The position numbers and the translations under genes were made by a program. From Bacteroides sp. (GTDB lineage: Bacteria > Bacteroidota > Bacteroidia > Bacteroidales > Muribaculaceae), in assembly GCA_023665145.1 (NCBI GenBank), contig JAMPEM010000014.1:1-48150 (forward strand): a stretch of 48,150 bases of DNA, written 5' to 3'. The notes beneath the pieces are model-generated. The model was not told the origin of the DNA, did not search any database, and worked only from the letters and a program-made list of their open reading frames with translations. Of this stretch, positions 1 to 7,651 are shown piece after piece (positions within the stretch are counted from its first letter, which is position 1; each line of letters begins with the position of its first letter).

Positions 1-2
1 TG

Positions 3-77
3 TCCTTAAAAAGCTTTAACCTTCGAGTCAAGCTATGTCAGGACGAGACAAAGGATATCGTAAACCAAATGATTTGA
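3..77 (+). pseudogene. Possible out-of-frame 5' portion of the following gene
   Basis: Frame 3 is open from the window edge to a TGA at 75-77 and overlaps the start of the 653-residue gene. Its last residues resemble the kind of sequence expected just before that protein's DLMVWKYS segment. It could be the separated N-terminal part of the same gene, or simply the end of an overlapping upstream gene. The upstream DNA is outside the window, so this cannot be settled here. Confidence 0.3.
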
Positions 78-1996
78 TGGTATGGAAATATAGTTACGAA
101 GAGAAGCTTGTCGGTGACAATACTTTCCTTAACTATCTATACAACACTCGCGATGAAGAAGCTTTAAACTTCATAATGATGGCTAAACATATTGCCACTA
201 TGCGAGAAGACCGCAATTCTCCTTGGTACTATCCCTCTTCCAAAGGTGAGGTTGAAAATAGTTTTTATCCGGTGATTAAGACGATATTAGCTTATAAAGG
301 CACCCGATTTTATAACCGATACTCGCTTCAACTAATCCGCGCACTTTTTGCATCCGCACGATATGAGGAATGTATAAAGACGTTTGATGAACGTTTTGCA
401 AATGTCCCTGATGATGATTTGATGAAGCGGATGTCTCGTGATTATGTAGCCGGTGCAGCTCTGCGTCTGGGTAATAGAGAAGCCGCCACTGCCCACTTTG
501 CGTCTACCGGAGATGTGGAATCTTTGTTGAGATTTATGTGTTGTGATAATCCTTTCGAGACTGCCGCACTTACAAATCCGGAATCTCCAAAACTCTTGAA
601 TTTCATAGAAGCACGTTTCAATGGTCGATGGGCGAATGAATATTTTACTAAGGATTCTGTTTGTGTCAGAGAGATTATTATTCCTGCGGCCCGAAAGATT
701 GTCGCTAAGAAGAATGTTAATAACAAAGCAATATGGTATTACATTTTGGCCGTTGGGGAAGGTGAGTTTAATAACGATTACATTACTGCATATCGATATA
801 TTATCGAGGCAAGAAAACATCGGGCAGGTAAATATGCCGACAATATCCGTGGATATCAAATTGTAGTAGAAGCGGCATTAGGTAAACAGGAAAACCTTAT
901 ATCAAATCTTAAATGGCTCGAATCCAAGATAGCAGATGTTACCTCTCCAAATAAGAATTACTGGGAGCAAGTGATGCAAAACATTGTGTTCACGCGTATT
1001 GCCCCATGGTATGCCGAACATGGAGATGTCATCACAGCTTTACAACTTGCCAACTATGGAGATAATATGCCGTTGAAATTTTCTTCTACTTGTTGGAGAT
1101 ATTCAACATATTACGGTTCTTGGAGTGAAAATGATGTCTTACAGGCACGCGAAAATCCCAAGAATTTCAATTATCACGATTTCTCAAACGCGTTCTTTCT
1201 ATATATAACGATGCAGACACCTCAAACTATCGAACGCTACATCGCATCGTTATCTTCTACCGCACCATTAGCTTCATATCTAAATTCACGCGGCTACACC
1301 TCTCTTGACTATCTCCACGATATTGCCGGCACCCGATATCTTGCATATCGCGATTATGCCAACGCCGCTCGTGTCTTATCTCGCATTTCTGACGATTACC
1401 AAAAGCTACTCAATACCGACCGAAAAGGATTCTTGAAGCGAGACCCATTCTTTTACAAGTCTGATTTACAGAAAAACGACTGGTATGACAGAGGTAATTG
1501 TCATGACCCCAATTCTCTTATACAAAAAGAGAACACTAACCATGCAAAATTATATTTCGCAAGAAAAATGCTGCTCCTTGAACGCGAAATACAATCTTTC
1601 CGAGATTCTAATAAACGAGGAATGGCACGTCTGAAATATGCCATTGGACTTGAAAATTCGTTCAACTTTTGTTGGGCACTAACATCCTATGGTAGAGGTT
1701 ACACATTAGAAGCCGCGAGAAATGAGCTACATGCTTGCGGCGAATGGGAGGCAGAAGATTCGCAGCTGCCGGATGAGGCACGTATAGTCAAAGCTACAAA
1801 AGATGCAGAAGAGATGCAAAAGAAAGCACTCGCTGAAATTACCGACCCTGAAGTTGCAGCTCGCGCCAATCTTATGCTTTACAATGTTAGAACTATAGCT
1901 CGACGTTTCCCTAATACAAAGGTGGGTAGAATGATGTCTGCGGAGTGTGATGCTTGGTCTGATTGGGTAAAATCACCTCTAGGAAAGTCAGTGTAA
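35..1996 (+). CDS. Hypothetical helical-repeat (TPR-like) protein, probably missing its N-terminus
   Basis: A 653-residue protein rich in aromatic and basic helices. Repeated helix pairs of the kind (A/L)xxYxxAxxxL, for example around residues 140-150, 240-260 and 430-450, suggest a TPR/solenoid fold. I see no catalytic motif. The listed start is the first ATG after an in-frame stop at 17-19, but the protein begins abruptly, without a signal peptide. Frame 3 just upstream (3-77) is open and reads LRVKLCQDETKDIV, which would join naturally to DLMVWKYSYEEKL in this frame. From memory, similar Bacteroidales proteins have a signal peptide and an extra N-terminal block, so I infer a frameshift near position 60-75. 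Function unknown. Two small genes follow on the same strand. Confidence 0.7.
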   Translation: MSGRDKGYRKPNDLMVWKYSYEEKLVGDNTFLNYLYNTRDEEALNFIMMAKHIATMREDRNSPWYYPSSKGEVENSFYPVIKTILAYKGTRFYNRYSLQLIRALFASARYEECIKTFDERFANVPDDDLMKRMSRDYVAGAALRLGNREAATAHFASTGDVESLLRFMCCDNPFETAALTNPESPKLLNFIEARFNGRWANEYFTKDSVCVREIIIPAARKIVAKKNVNNKAIWYYILAVGEGEFNNDYITAYRYIIEARKHRAGKYADNIRGYQIVVEAALGKQENLISNLKWLESKIADVTSPNKNYWEQVMQNIVFTRIAPWYAEHGDVITALQLANYGDNMPLKFSSTCWRYSTYYGSWSENDVLQARENPKNFNYHDFSNAFFLYITMQTPQTIERYIASLSSTAPLASYLNSRGYTSLDYLHDIAGTRYLAYRDYANAARVLSRISDDYQKLLNTDRKGFLKRDPFFYKSDLQKNDWYDRGNCHDPNSLIQKENTNHAKLYFARKMLLLEREIQSFRDSNKRGMARLKYAIGLENSFNFCWALTSYGRGYTLEAARNELHACGEWEAEDSQLPDEARIVKATKDAEEMQKKALAEITDPEVAARANLMLYNVRTIARRFPNTKVGRMMSAECDAWSDWVKSPLGKSV

Positions 1997-2007
1997 AAAG
2001 TAGCCTT

Positions 2008-2214
2008 ATGACACCGATTCTTTCGCTAAACAAGCATTTAACATCAATCTGGGATTGTCACGTTTATCCTAATGAATATGAGGGAGTGTCTCTAAAACCG
2101 GAAGACATTGTTTCTCCGTATACTTGTGATTCCGTAAAGGTCAAATTCAGCGAAATGCGAAACGAGGGGAACGAATTTCTGTTGATTGACACCATTATGC
2201 CCATACTTCGATGA
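2008..2214 (+). CDS. Small hypothetical protein
   Basis: A 68-residue protein starting at the ATG 11 bases after the upstream stop. The frame is open further upstream, but that would overlap the preceding gene. It has no signal peptide or membrane segment. Its sequence is mixed alpha/beta with several acidic residues, and includes SLKPEDIVSPYTCDSVKVKF. Its stop overlaps the start of the next gene (ATGA), so the two are probably translationally coupled. I do not recognise the family. Confidence 0.55.
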   Translation: MTPILSLNKHLTSIWDCHVYPNEYEGVSLKPEDIVSPYTCDSVKVKFSEMRNEGNEFLLIDTIMPILR

Positions 2215-2468
2215 AACCAGCCAAAGTAATTTCTCTCATTTATCTCGGCCTATATCTTTTGTGGCTACCATTAATCTATTATCTTTCATGGGCAGAACTC
2301 CATACAAATATAGATAGGCCGCAAAGCGAAGAACATATTGGAGTATGGGGGTATTTCGCTTATGGCTCAATAGGAGCTCTATTAGTTATCATCTTATTGT
2401 GGTCTTTAACTATTGGTGCATATTATATCTTATACGTATTTTTTCAGAGCCGCAAACCGACATCATGA
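2211..2468 (+). CDS. Small two-helix membrane protein
   Basis: An 85-residue protein with two hydrophobic segments, about residues 7-27 (VISLIYLGLYLLWLPLIYYL) and 48-75. They are joined by a polar loop containing HTNIDRPQSEEHIG. It overlaps the previous gene by four bases (ATGA). A hairpin terminator follows at 2526-2547. Probably an inner-membrane protein of unknown role, in a short operon with the two genes before it. Confidence 0.6.
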   Translation: MKPAKVISLIYLGLYLLWLPLIYYLSWAELHTNIDRPQSEEHIGVWGYFAYGSIGALLVIILLWSLTIGAYYILYVFFQSRKPTS

Positions 2469-2525
2469 AAAGATATTATAAGATTGCTATATGCTAAAAT
2501 TTTTGGAGAGGAGATAAAATTAGGA

Positions 2526-2547
2526 CTGATTCCATTTGTGGAATCAG
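2526..2547. terminator. Bidirectional hairpin terminator between converging genes
   Basis: A 9-bp perfect stem (CTGATTCCA / TGGAATCAG) with a TTTG loop, followed on the + strand by a T-rich run (GGTTATTTTGTTTT). It lies between the end of the + strand membrane-protein gene and the end of the - strand glycan locus, so it may serve both. Confidence 0.65.
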
Positions 2548-2634
2548 CCCGTGTGGTTATTTTGTTTTCGCTAAAAAACTTAATTAACCGTGAGTGAAAA
2601 ACAAATTTTTTAGGACATCCCTATTCCCCCCATC

Positions 2635-3900
2635 TTATTCGATTGCAGATTTGATGGTGTCGACGATGTAGCGGACATCGTCGTCGGTGACGTAGGGGCC
2701 GGCTGGGAGACAGATTCCCACCTTGAAGAGGGCTTCCGATACACCATTGACGTATGCCGGGGCATTTTTATAGACAGGCTGTTTGTGCATCGGCTTCCAG
2801 AGGGGGCGGGCCTCGATGTTGGCTTTGTCGAGATAGACGCGGAGTGCCTCAACGTTGTCGTTAGGCTGACAATTAGTTGTAGCTGTTGAGGCGGCGTGGA
2901 TTACTCCGGCTGCTCCACCCACTGCACCTGTGATGATGGTCTTGTAGGCGTTCTCCTGCCCTTTGATTTTGAGGTCGGGGTCGAGAGTAGCAGAGCAAAG
3001 CCAGAAGTTGGAATCCGACTCCGGCCAAGGATTGGTGTGCATCGTGATGCCTTTGACATCCTTCAACAGCTCGCAATAAAGCTCTTGCACATGTTTGTGG
3101 TGAGTGATGTGTTCATCAATGATGGTCATCTGGCCGCGACCAATGCCTGCGCAAATGTTGCTCATGCGGTAGTTGTATCCAATAGCTTCATGTTGATAAT
3201 AGGGATATGACTCACGAGCTTGGGTAGCATACCACATCACCTTATTCTTGTCCTCATCATTGTCGCAAACGAGTGCGCCGCCACCGGAAGTGGTAATCAT
3301 CTTGTTGCCGTTGAAAGACAATACACCGTATTTGCCAAAAGTTCCGAGAACCTGACCATTGTAGCGTGAGCCGAGACCTTCGGCAGCATCCTCAATCACC
3401 GGTATTTCATAACGATTGGCAATCTCCATGATTTTGTCAGCCTGATACGGCATACCATAAAGAGCCACAGGGATGATGGCCTTCGGTTTGCGGCCGGTCT
3501 TGGCGATACGATCTTTGATAGCCTCTTCAAGAAGTTCGGGATCCATGTTCCATGACTCCTTTTCAGAATCGATGAATACCGGAATGGCACCGAGATATGT
3601 AATTGGATGTGAAGACGCACAGAAAGTAAACGACTGCACCAGCACCTCATCGCCCGGCCCAACTCCACAGGCAATTAATGCAAGATGCACAGCAGCTGTA
3701 CCGGCCGACAGAGCCACCACCTTCTTATCAAGAGGTGTAGCACCCTCACGATTGTTTACAAACTCTTCGAGGTCTTTTTCAAAACCGTTGACATTGGGAC
3801 CAAGTGGTACCACCCAATTCGTATCGAAAGCCTCCTTAATAAAATCCTGTTCCTTGCCGCTCATGTGAGCCAAGCAAAGCAATATCCGTTCTCTCTTCAT
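2635..3900 (-). CDS. PLP-dependent sugar aminotransferase (DegT/DnrJ/EryC1/StrS family, PglE-like)
   Basis: Transfers an amino group from glutamate to a 4-keto-6-deoxy nucleotide sugar, giving for example a UDP-4-amino-4,6-dideoxy-GlcNAc. The start at 3900 (MKRERILL) matches the usual family N-terminus; the frame is open to 3927, but that would overlap the upstream gene. Visible features are the PLP phosphate-binding segment ALSAGTAAVHLAL, Asp171 in EDAAEGLGS, and the Schiff-base lysine K200 in SFNGNKMITTSGGG. The length (about 421 aa) is normal for the family. It is the last gene of the glycan operon. With the pglD-, pglC- and pglA-like genes upstream it suggests a bacillosamine-type sugar. 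The 4,6-dehydratase (PglF) that would make its substrate is not in the window. Confidence 0.9.
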   Translation of the reverse strand: MKRERILLCLAHMSGKEQDFIKEAFDTNWVVPLGPNVNGFEKDLEEFVNNREGATPLDKKVVALSAGTAAVHLALIACGVGPGDEVLVQSFTFCASSHPITYLGAIPVFIDSEKESWNMDPELLEEAIKDRIAKTGRKPKAIIPVALYGMPYQADKIMEIANRYEIPVIEDAAEGLGSRYNGQVLGTFGKYGVLSFNGNKMITTSGGGALVCDNDEDKNKVMWYATQARESYPYYQHEAIGYNYRMSNICAGIGRGQMTIIDEHITHHKHVQELYCELLKDVKGITMHTNPWPESDSNFWLCSATLDPDLKIKGQENAYKTIITGAVGGAAGVIHAASTATTNCQPNDNVEALRVYLDKANIEARPLWKPMHKQPVYKNAPAYVNGVSEALFKVGICLPAGPYVTDDDVRYIVDTIKSAIE

Positions 3901-3916
3901 ATATTGTAGAGTTTTG

Positions 3917-4921
3917 TCAGTGTACATTCAGTATGCATCCACCCCAAGAATAGCCGACACCAAATCCGCAAATCAAAACACGGCCATGAAGTAAACCCTG
4001 TTTCTGTGCATCATATAATGCAATCGGAATACTGTTGCTAACAGTATTGCCGATGTTCTCCATATTGACGAAGAATTTCTCTTGAGGAATTTTTATTTTC
4101 TTACGCAGAAAGTTGAGCATATAGCTGTTGGCTTGGTGGAATACCACCAATCCGAGGTCGTCAAGTGATAGGTTATTCTTGGCAAGTATTTGCTTGACTA
4201 CTATTGGCACGTTCTTCTGTGTGAACATGAAAATTTCCGAGCCGTTCATAAAGAGATAATCTGATGAATGAGGATTGCCATTCTCATCAAACGATAGGTC
4301 ACCGACTTTTTCCGGACAGTGGGCGCCCCCCGACTTGATTATGAGATTCTCCGCGCCACGCCCATCAGTACCGAGAGCAAACTCTCCAATCTCAGCAAAA
4401 CCTTCTGTTGAAACTATCGTTGCAGTTGCAGCGTCACCGAAGATTGTGCGGTTCCCTTTGTCTCTTGGATGGAGATGTTTGTTATATGTCTCACCAGTAA
4501 GCAACAGCACATTTGTGGCGATACCGCCGGCAATCAAGCCTTTGGCGATGGAAAGACCATAAACATAACCTGAGCAGCCAAGATTAAAGTCGAAAGCACC
4601 GATATCGGTACGCAGCCCAAGCAGTTGCTGGATAATGCAAGCCGATGTAGGCAGAAGGTAATCCGGACTTTGAGTGCAAAAGATAACAAAATCTATAGAA
4701 TCCTTTGTAATTTCGGGATTTTCATCAAACAGTTTCTCAGCTGCCTTGACGGCCAAATCCGTGGCTGTCTCGCCTTCGACTGCCACATGGCGTTCCTTTA
4801 CGCCGACCTTATCGGCAATCTTCTCAACAGTCCACTCAGGGAATTCTGCAACCAATTCCTCATTGGTAACAACTCTTTCGGGCAGACAATAATTTATACT
4901 CTTTATGTATGCTTTCTTCAT
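3917..4921 (-). CDS. 3-oxoacyl-ACP synthase III (FabH-like), glycan-locus copy
   Basis: A 334-residue thiolase-fold condensing enzyme. All three KAS III catalytic residues are visible: Cys in FNLGCSGYVYG, His in VVFHQAN, and Asn in NIGNTVSNS. FabH enzymes condense an acyl-CoA with malonyl-ACP. This copy sits in a polysaccharide locus, next to a second KAS III, an SDR reductase and an ACP. I infer that it makes a short acyl chain, for example 3-hydroxybutyryl, for N-acylation of an amino sugar rather than for bulk fatty acid synthesis. It lies 3 bases after the SDR gene and 16 before the aminotransferase. A run of six C at 4326-4331 is too short to suggest phase variation. Confidence 0.88.
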   Translation of the reverse strand: MKKAYIKSINYCLPERVVTNEELVAEFPEWTVEKIADKVGVKERHVAVEGETATDLAVKAAEKLFDENPEITKDSIDFVIFCTQSPDYLLPTSACIIQQLLGLRTDIGAFDFNLGCSGYVYGLSIAKGLIAGGIATNVLLLTGETYNKHLHPRDKGNRTIFGDAATATIVSTEGFAEIGEFALGTDGRGAENLIIKSGGAHCPEKVGDLSFDENGNPHSSDYLFMNGSEIFMFTQKNVPIVVKQILAKNNLSLDDLGLVVFHQANSYMLNFLRKKIKIPQEKFFVNMENIGNTVSNSIPIALYDAQKQGLLHGRVLICGFGVGYSWGGCILNVH

Positions 4922-4924
4922 TTT

Positions 4925-5686
4925 CTAACTCAATGTAAATTCGCCGCCACCGGTAATGTCAATGCTGCTTCCTGTCATCCATTCGCTTGCATCGCTCAAT
5001 AGATAAACCACGAGATTGGCAACGTCTTCGGGTTTGCCGAAGCGTTTGAGAGGATATGACTGCTCAACCTGCGAATAGTCAACACCGTTTATCTCGGCAT
5101 CCCGCTGAACCAAATCCGTCCACACCATAGCCGGGCATACGCTGTTTACACGAATCTTCTGACTTGCAAGTTCAAGTCCAAGCACCTTTGCATAGGCTAA
5201 TAAAGCGCCTTTTGAGGCGGCGTATATTCCATTACCGGGGGCCGGTGCAAATGGAGCGCGCGAAGCGATAAACACAATGGAGGCCTCGTGTTGCACTTTC
5301 TTCTTTTTCAATAATGCACGTTGCAACAACACGGGAGCATCGAAATTGGCTTTCATCACCCGGTCGATGTCCTTTTCACGAACCATCTTAAGCAATGTGC
5401 GGTCACCGACTCCGGCACAATGGACAATGCCGTTCAGCGAAGGACAATCGGCAGCTATGCGGTCAATATCCTCACTGACGGTCATATCGGCAGAAATTAC
5501 ATGATGATTTCCCTCGGACATCTGTTCTAAGGTCTGGTTCAGTCGTTCTTTATTCCTGGCAGTCAAGACCACATTTGCCCCCATCTTGGAGCATACTATG
5601 GCTATTGCGCGACCAATGCCTGAGGAGGCACCGGTCACAAGTATTGTTTTCCCTTCAAGCGAGAAGGGGTTGAATGTTTCGCTCAT
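4925..5686 (-). CDS. Short-chain dehydrogenase/reductase (FabG-like)
   Basis: A 253-residue classical SDR. It has the NAD(P)-binding motif TGASSGIG at residues 18-25, HCAGVG in the NAG position, and catalytic Ser142 and Tyr155-x3-Lys159 (YAASK). The C-terminal GSSIDITGGGE is typical of FabG-type ketoreductases. Its start overlaps the stop of the upstream KAS III gene by four bases (ATGA), so they are coupled. I infer that it reduces the 3-ketoacyl-ACP made by the neighbouring condensing enzymes. A sugar-reducing role cannot be excluded from sequence alone. Confidence 0.87.
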   Translation of the reverse strand: MSETFNPFSLEGKTILVTGASSGIGRAIAIVCSKMGANVVLTARNKERLNQTLEQMSEGNHHVISADMTVSEDIDRIAADCPSLNGIVHCAGVGDRTLLKMVREKDIDRVMKANFDAPVLLQRALLKKKKVQHEASIVFIASRAPFAPAPGNGIYAASKGALLAYAKVLGLELASQKIRVNSVCPAMVWTDLVQRDAEINGVDYSQVEQSYPLKRFGKPEDVANLVVYLLSDASEWMTGSSIDITGGGEFTLS

Positions 5687-6732
5687 ATCTCTATAAGTTC
5701 AGGTACTGCTATCTTGTCAGTTTCAAAATATACACTGCCCCAAGACAGTCCAACTCCGAATCCACATGCTATATGTTTAAGACGCTCATTTTGTAACTTC
5801 TCTCGTTCTCGAGTTACGAGTGCCAATGGGATTGAAGCGCAAGAGGTGTTGCCGAATTCATCCATGCAGTAAGGTACTTTCTCGTTGGGCAATTTTAGCT
5901 TCTTTCGTATCATCTCGTTCATCATCAGATTGGCCTGATGGAATGTGAATAGATCTACTCCCTCTTTGTCTATGCCAAAATGTTCGCAAAGTTGCTTTAC
6001 CGATTTGGGAGCCTTGGTTATTCCGAAAGAGAAAACATCCATACCATCAAGTTCAAGGTCTATATCTCTTCTGAGAATATTCTCGCCACCATCATGCAAC
6101 TTCAACGACTCTTCTGTCACCGGGGAGCGATAACCTCCGTCTCTGACTATGATTGTTTCGTATCCACTACCATCGGTGTTGAAATTAAATTGCATTCCAA
6201 CACCATTGGGAGTATATTCCAGTGCAGTAGCTGTACCGGCATCTCCAAACAAAGGATAAGTACTTTTGTCTTCCGGAGAGCAAATTTTGGTTACAGTATC
6301 ACCGGCGAGAAGCAGTCCTTTCTTTATAGTCCCATTCTGGAGTAATGCCGCAAGTACACTAAGAGCATATACCCAGCCGGAGCATCCGAGAGAGATATCG
6401 AGCGTGTAGCATTCCTTGGACAAGCCAAGACGTTGTTGAAGCACACATGACGTTGCAGGAAGGATATAGTCAGGAGTCTGACTTACAAAGACTAATGCTT
6501 CGATTTCAGACTTCGCCCAATTCAACTGCTCAATCAGCTTTTCAGCTGCATGGTAACTGAGGTCAGAGGCTGTGACATCAGCTGATGAGCGTCGCCGTGC
6601 CTTGATTCCCGTGGATTCAGCGAAGCTGTTTACCCCCCCCCATTTATATATGTCTGATATATAGTCAGATATTGTAGGGGTGCAAGCCGATATTCCTTTT
6701 ATGGCAACGTTCTTTATGTCAAGAAACGCCAT
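5683..6732 (-). CDS. 3-oxoacyl-ACP synthase III-like protein with an internal G9 tract
   Basis: A second FabH-like condensing enzyme (349 aa from the ATG at 6732; the frame is open further upstream, inside the ACP gene). Catalytic Cys (LGCSGWVY), His (FTFHQAN) and Asn (FGNTSCAS) are all present, so the protein looks active. Residues 31-34 (Trp-Gly-Gly-Val) are encoded across nine consecutive G on the coding strand. With eight G the frame hits TAA at once; with ten it hits TGA within six codons after the tract. The gene is ON as sequenced. It lies 4 bases after the ACP gene, which it probably uses as acyl carrier. Confidence 0.86.
   Translation of the reverse strand: MAFLDIKNVAIKGISACTPTISDYISDIYKWGGVNSFAESTGIKARRRSSADVTASDLSYHAAEKLIEQLNWAKSEIEALVFVSQTPDYILPATSCVLQQRLGLSKECYTLDISLGCSGWVYALSVLAALLQNGTIKKGLLLAGDTVTKICSPEDKSTYPLFGDAGTATALEYTPNGVGMQFNFNTDGSGYETIIVRDGGYRSPVTEESLKLHDGGENILRRDIDLELDGMDVFSFGITKAPKSVKQLCEHFGIDKEGVDLFTFHQANLMMNEMIRKKLKLPNEKVPYCMDEFGNTSCASIPLALVTREREKLQNERLKHIACGFGVGLSWGSVYFETDKIAVPELIEI
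6633..6641 (-). repeat. G9 homopolymer inside the KAS III gene (putative phase-variation tract)
   Basis: Nine C on the + strand, nine G on the coding strand, about 30 codons into the gene. A gain or loss of one base creates a stop within a few codons, so slippage would work as an ON/OFF switch. Long G tracts are rare in this AT-leaning sequence; the only two others of nine or more in the window are in the same operon. Confidence 0.75.
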
Positions 6733-6736
6733 CGGT

Positions 6737-6964
6737 TTATTTTGAGGTGATGAGATTGTAGAGTTCCCGGATAGTGTTGGCAGAACGCAACTCAGCACCG
6801 CTGAGTTCCCTGTCAAACTCTTCGTCAGCGAGGGCGATGACACCGAGAGCTGAGAGCGAGGACCATTCGTCGAGGTCGCGGAAGTTGGTTTCGGGTGTGA
6901 GGGTTGAGGCGTCTGTGTCGTCGAAGATTTCGGCGAATTTCTCGATAAATTCTTTGATTTCCAT
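6737..6964 (-). CDS. Acyl carrier protein, glycan-locus specific
   Basis: A 75-residue acidic protein with the ACP fold pattern. The phosphopantetheine site is in DEWSSLSALGV: Ser36 aligns with the DSL serine, and the usual Asp before it is Ser35. This W-S-S-L form is, from memory, common in ACPs of Bacteroidales polysaccharide loci and not necessarily a defect. It lies between an acyltransferase and two KAS III genes, so it is likely the carrier on which the sugar-modifying acyl group is built. Confidence 0.88.
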   Translation of the reverse strand: MEIKEFIEKFAEIFDDTDASTLTPETNFRDLDEWSSLSALGVIALADEEFDRELSGAELRSANTIRELYNLITSK

Positions 6965-6983
6965 TACTTGTGGGTTTATGAAG

Positions 6984-7640
6984 TTAATAAATTATTTTCT
7001 TTGCCGGATTTCCTACATACGTGCCGGGAGTCTTGATATTGCGGAGTACTACACTTGAAGCACCGATTACATTGTCATCGCAGAGCGACTTGTATTGGAG
7101 AATCACGGAGTTGACACCGAGGAAATTCCTGTTACCGAGTTTCACACCGCCGGAAATTTTTGTCGCCGGCATCACAGAGTTGAAATTTCCAATCACCGAG
7201 TCATGACCGACCGTGATATATCCGTTGAGGGTGTTGAAATCACCAATCTCAATATTACATGAGATCAGACAACGAGAACAGATTACATTTCCCTTACCCA
7301 TCTTCACATTGTCTCTGTCAAGGAACAGTGTGTCAGGGGCAATGATATTGGGAAAATCAATCTTGCCGTTGGTGACTTTGGAATAAAGAAGCTCAACTAT
7401 CTTGGGAGAACCGATGGCAAAGACCACGGATAGTGGCTTATCCCATGAATTGAGTGTATCGATGTTTCCAAGAACTCGGCCGTATTCATTCTCTGAACCG
7501 GGAGAGACCCCGTCATCGAAAAATCCGATGAGATTCCATTGCAGAGACTCTTCATTGTTGATTCTCCGCAGGAGGCACGCCACTTCACGCCCAAATCCTC
7601 CGGCACCATATATTGCAATGTCTTTAACTTCTGGCTGCAT
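6984..7640 (-). CDS. Left-handed beta-helix acyltransferase (PglD/NeuD-like)
   Basis: A 218-residue protein. Residues 1-95 form the Rossmann-like sugar-binding domain typical of PglD/NeuD (DIAIYGAGGFGREVACLL). After it come hexapeptide repeats of a left-handed beta-helix (residues about 105-205, for example IGDFNTLNGYITVGHDSVIG). The conserved histidine in GHDSVIG is the likely catalytic base, and the end GTYVGNPAKKI is usual. I infer that it transfers an acyl group to an amino sugar. Being next to the ACP, it is the best candidate for using the ACP-bound acyl chain. The start lies 11 bases after the previous acyltransferase gene. Confidence 0.82.
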   Translation of the reverse strand: MQPEVKDIAIYGAGGFGREVACLLRRINNEESLQWNLIGFFDDGVSPGSENEYGRVLGNIDTLNSWDKPLSVVFAIGSPKIVELLYSKVTNGKIDFPNIIAPDTLFLDRDNVKMGKGNVICSRCLISCNIEIGDFNTLNGYITVGHDSVIGNFNSVMPATKISGGVKLGNRNFLGVNSVILQYKSLCDDNVIGASSVVLRNIKTPGTYVGNPAKKIIY

Positions 7641-7651
7641 AGTGATTGTGG

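Noticed and set aside
332..859. 175-codon - strand frame opposite the first gene
   Set aside because: Antisense shadow of the helical-repeat protein; no motif, Cys/Ile/Arg-rich composition typical of shadows.
4326..4331. C6 tract in the first FabH-like gene as a further phase switch
   Set aside because: Six bases is too short to stand out from background; similar runs occur at about 13539 and 32187 in unrelated genes.
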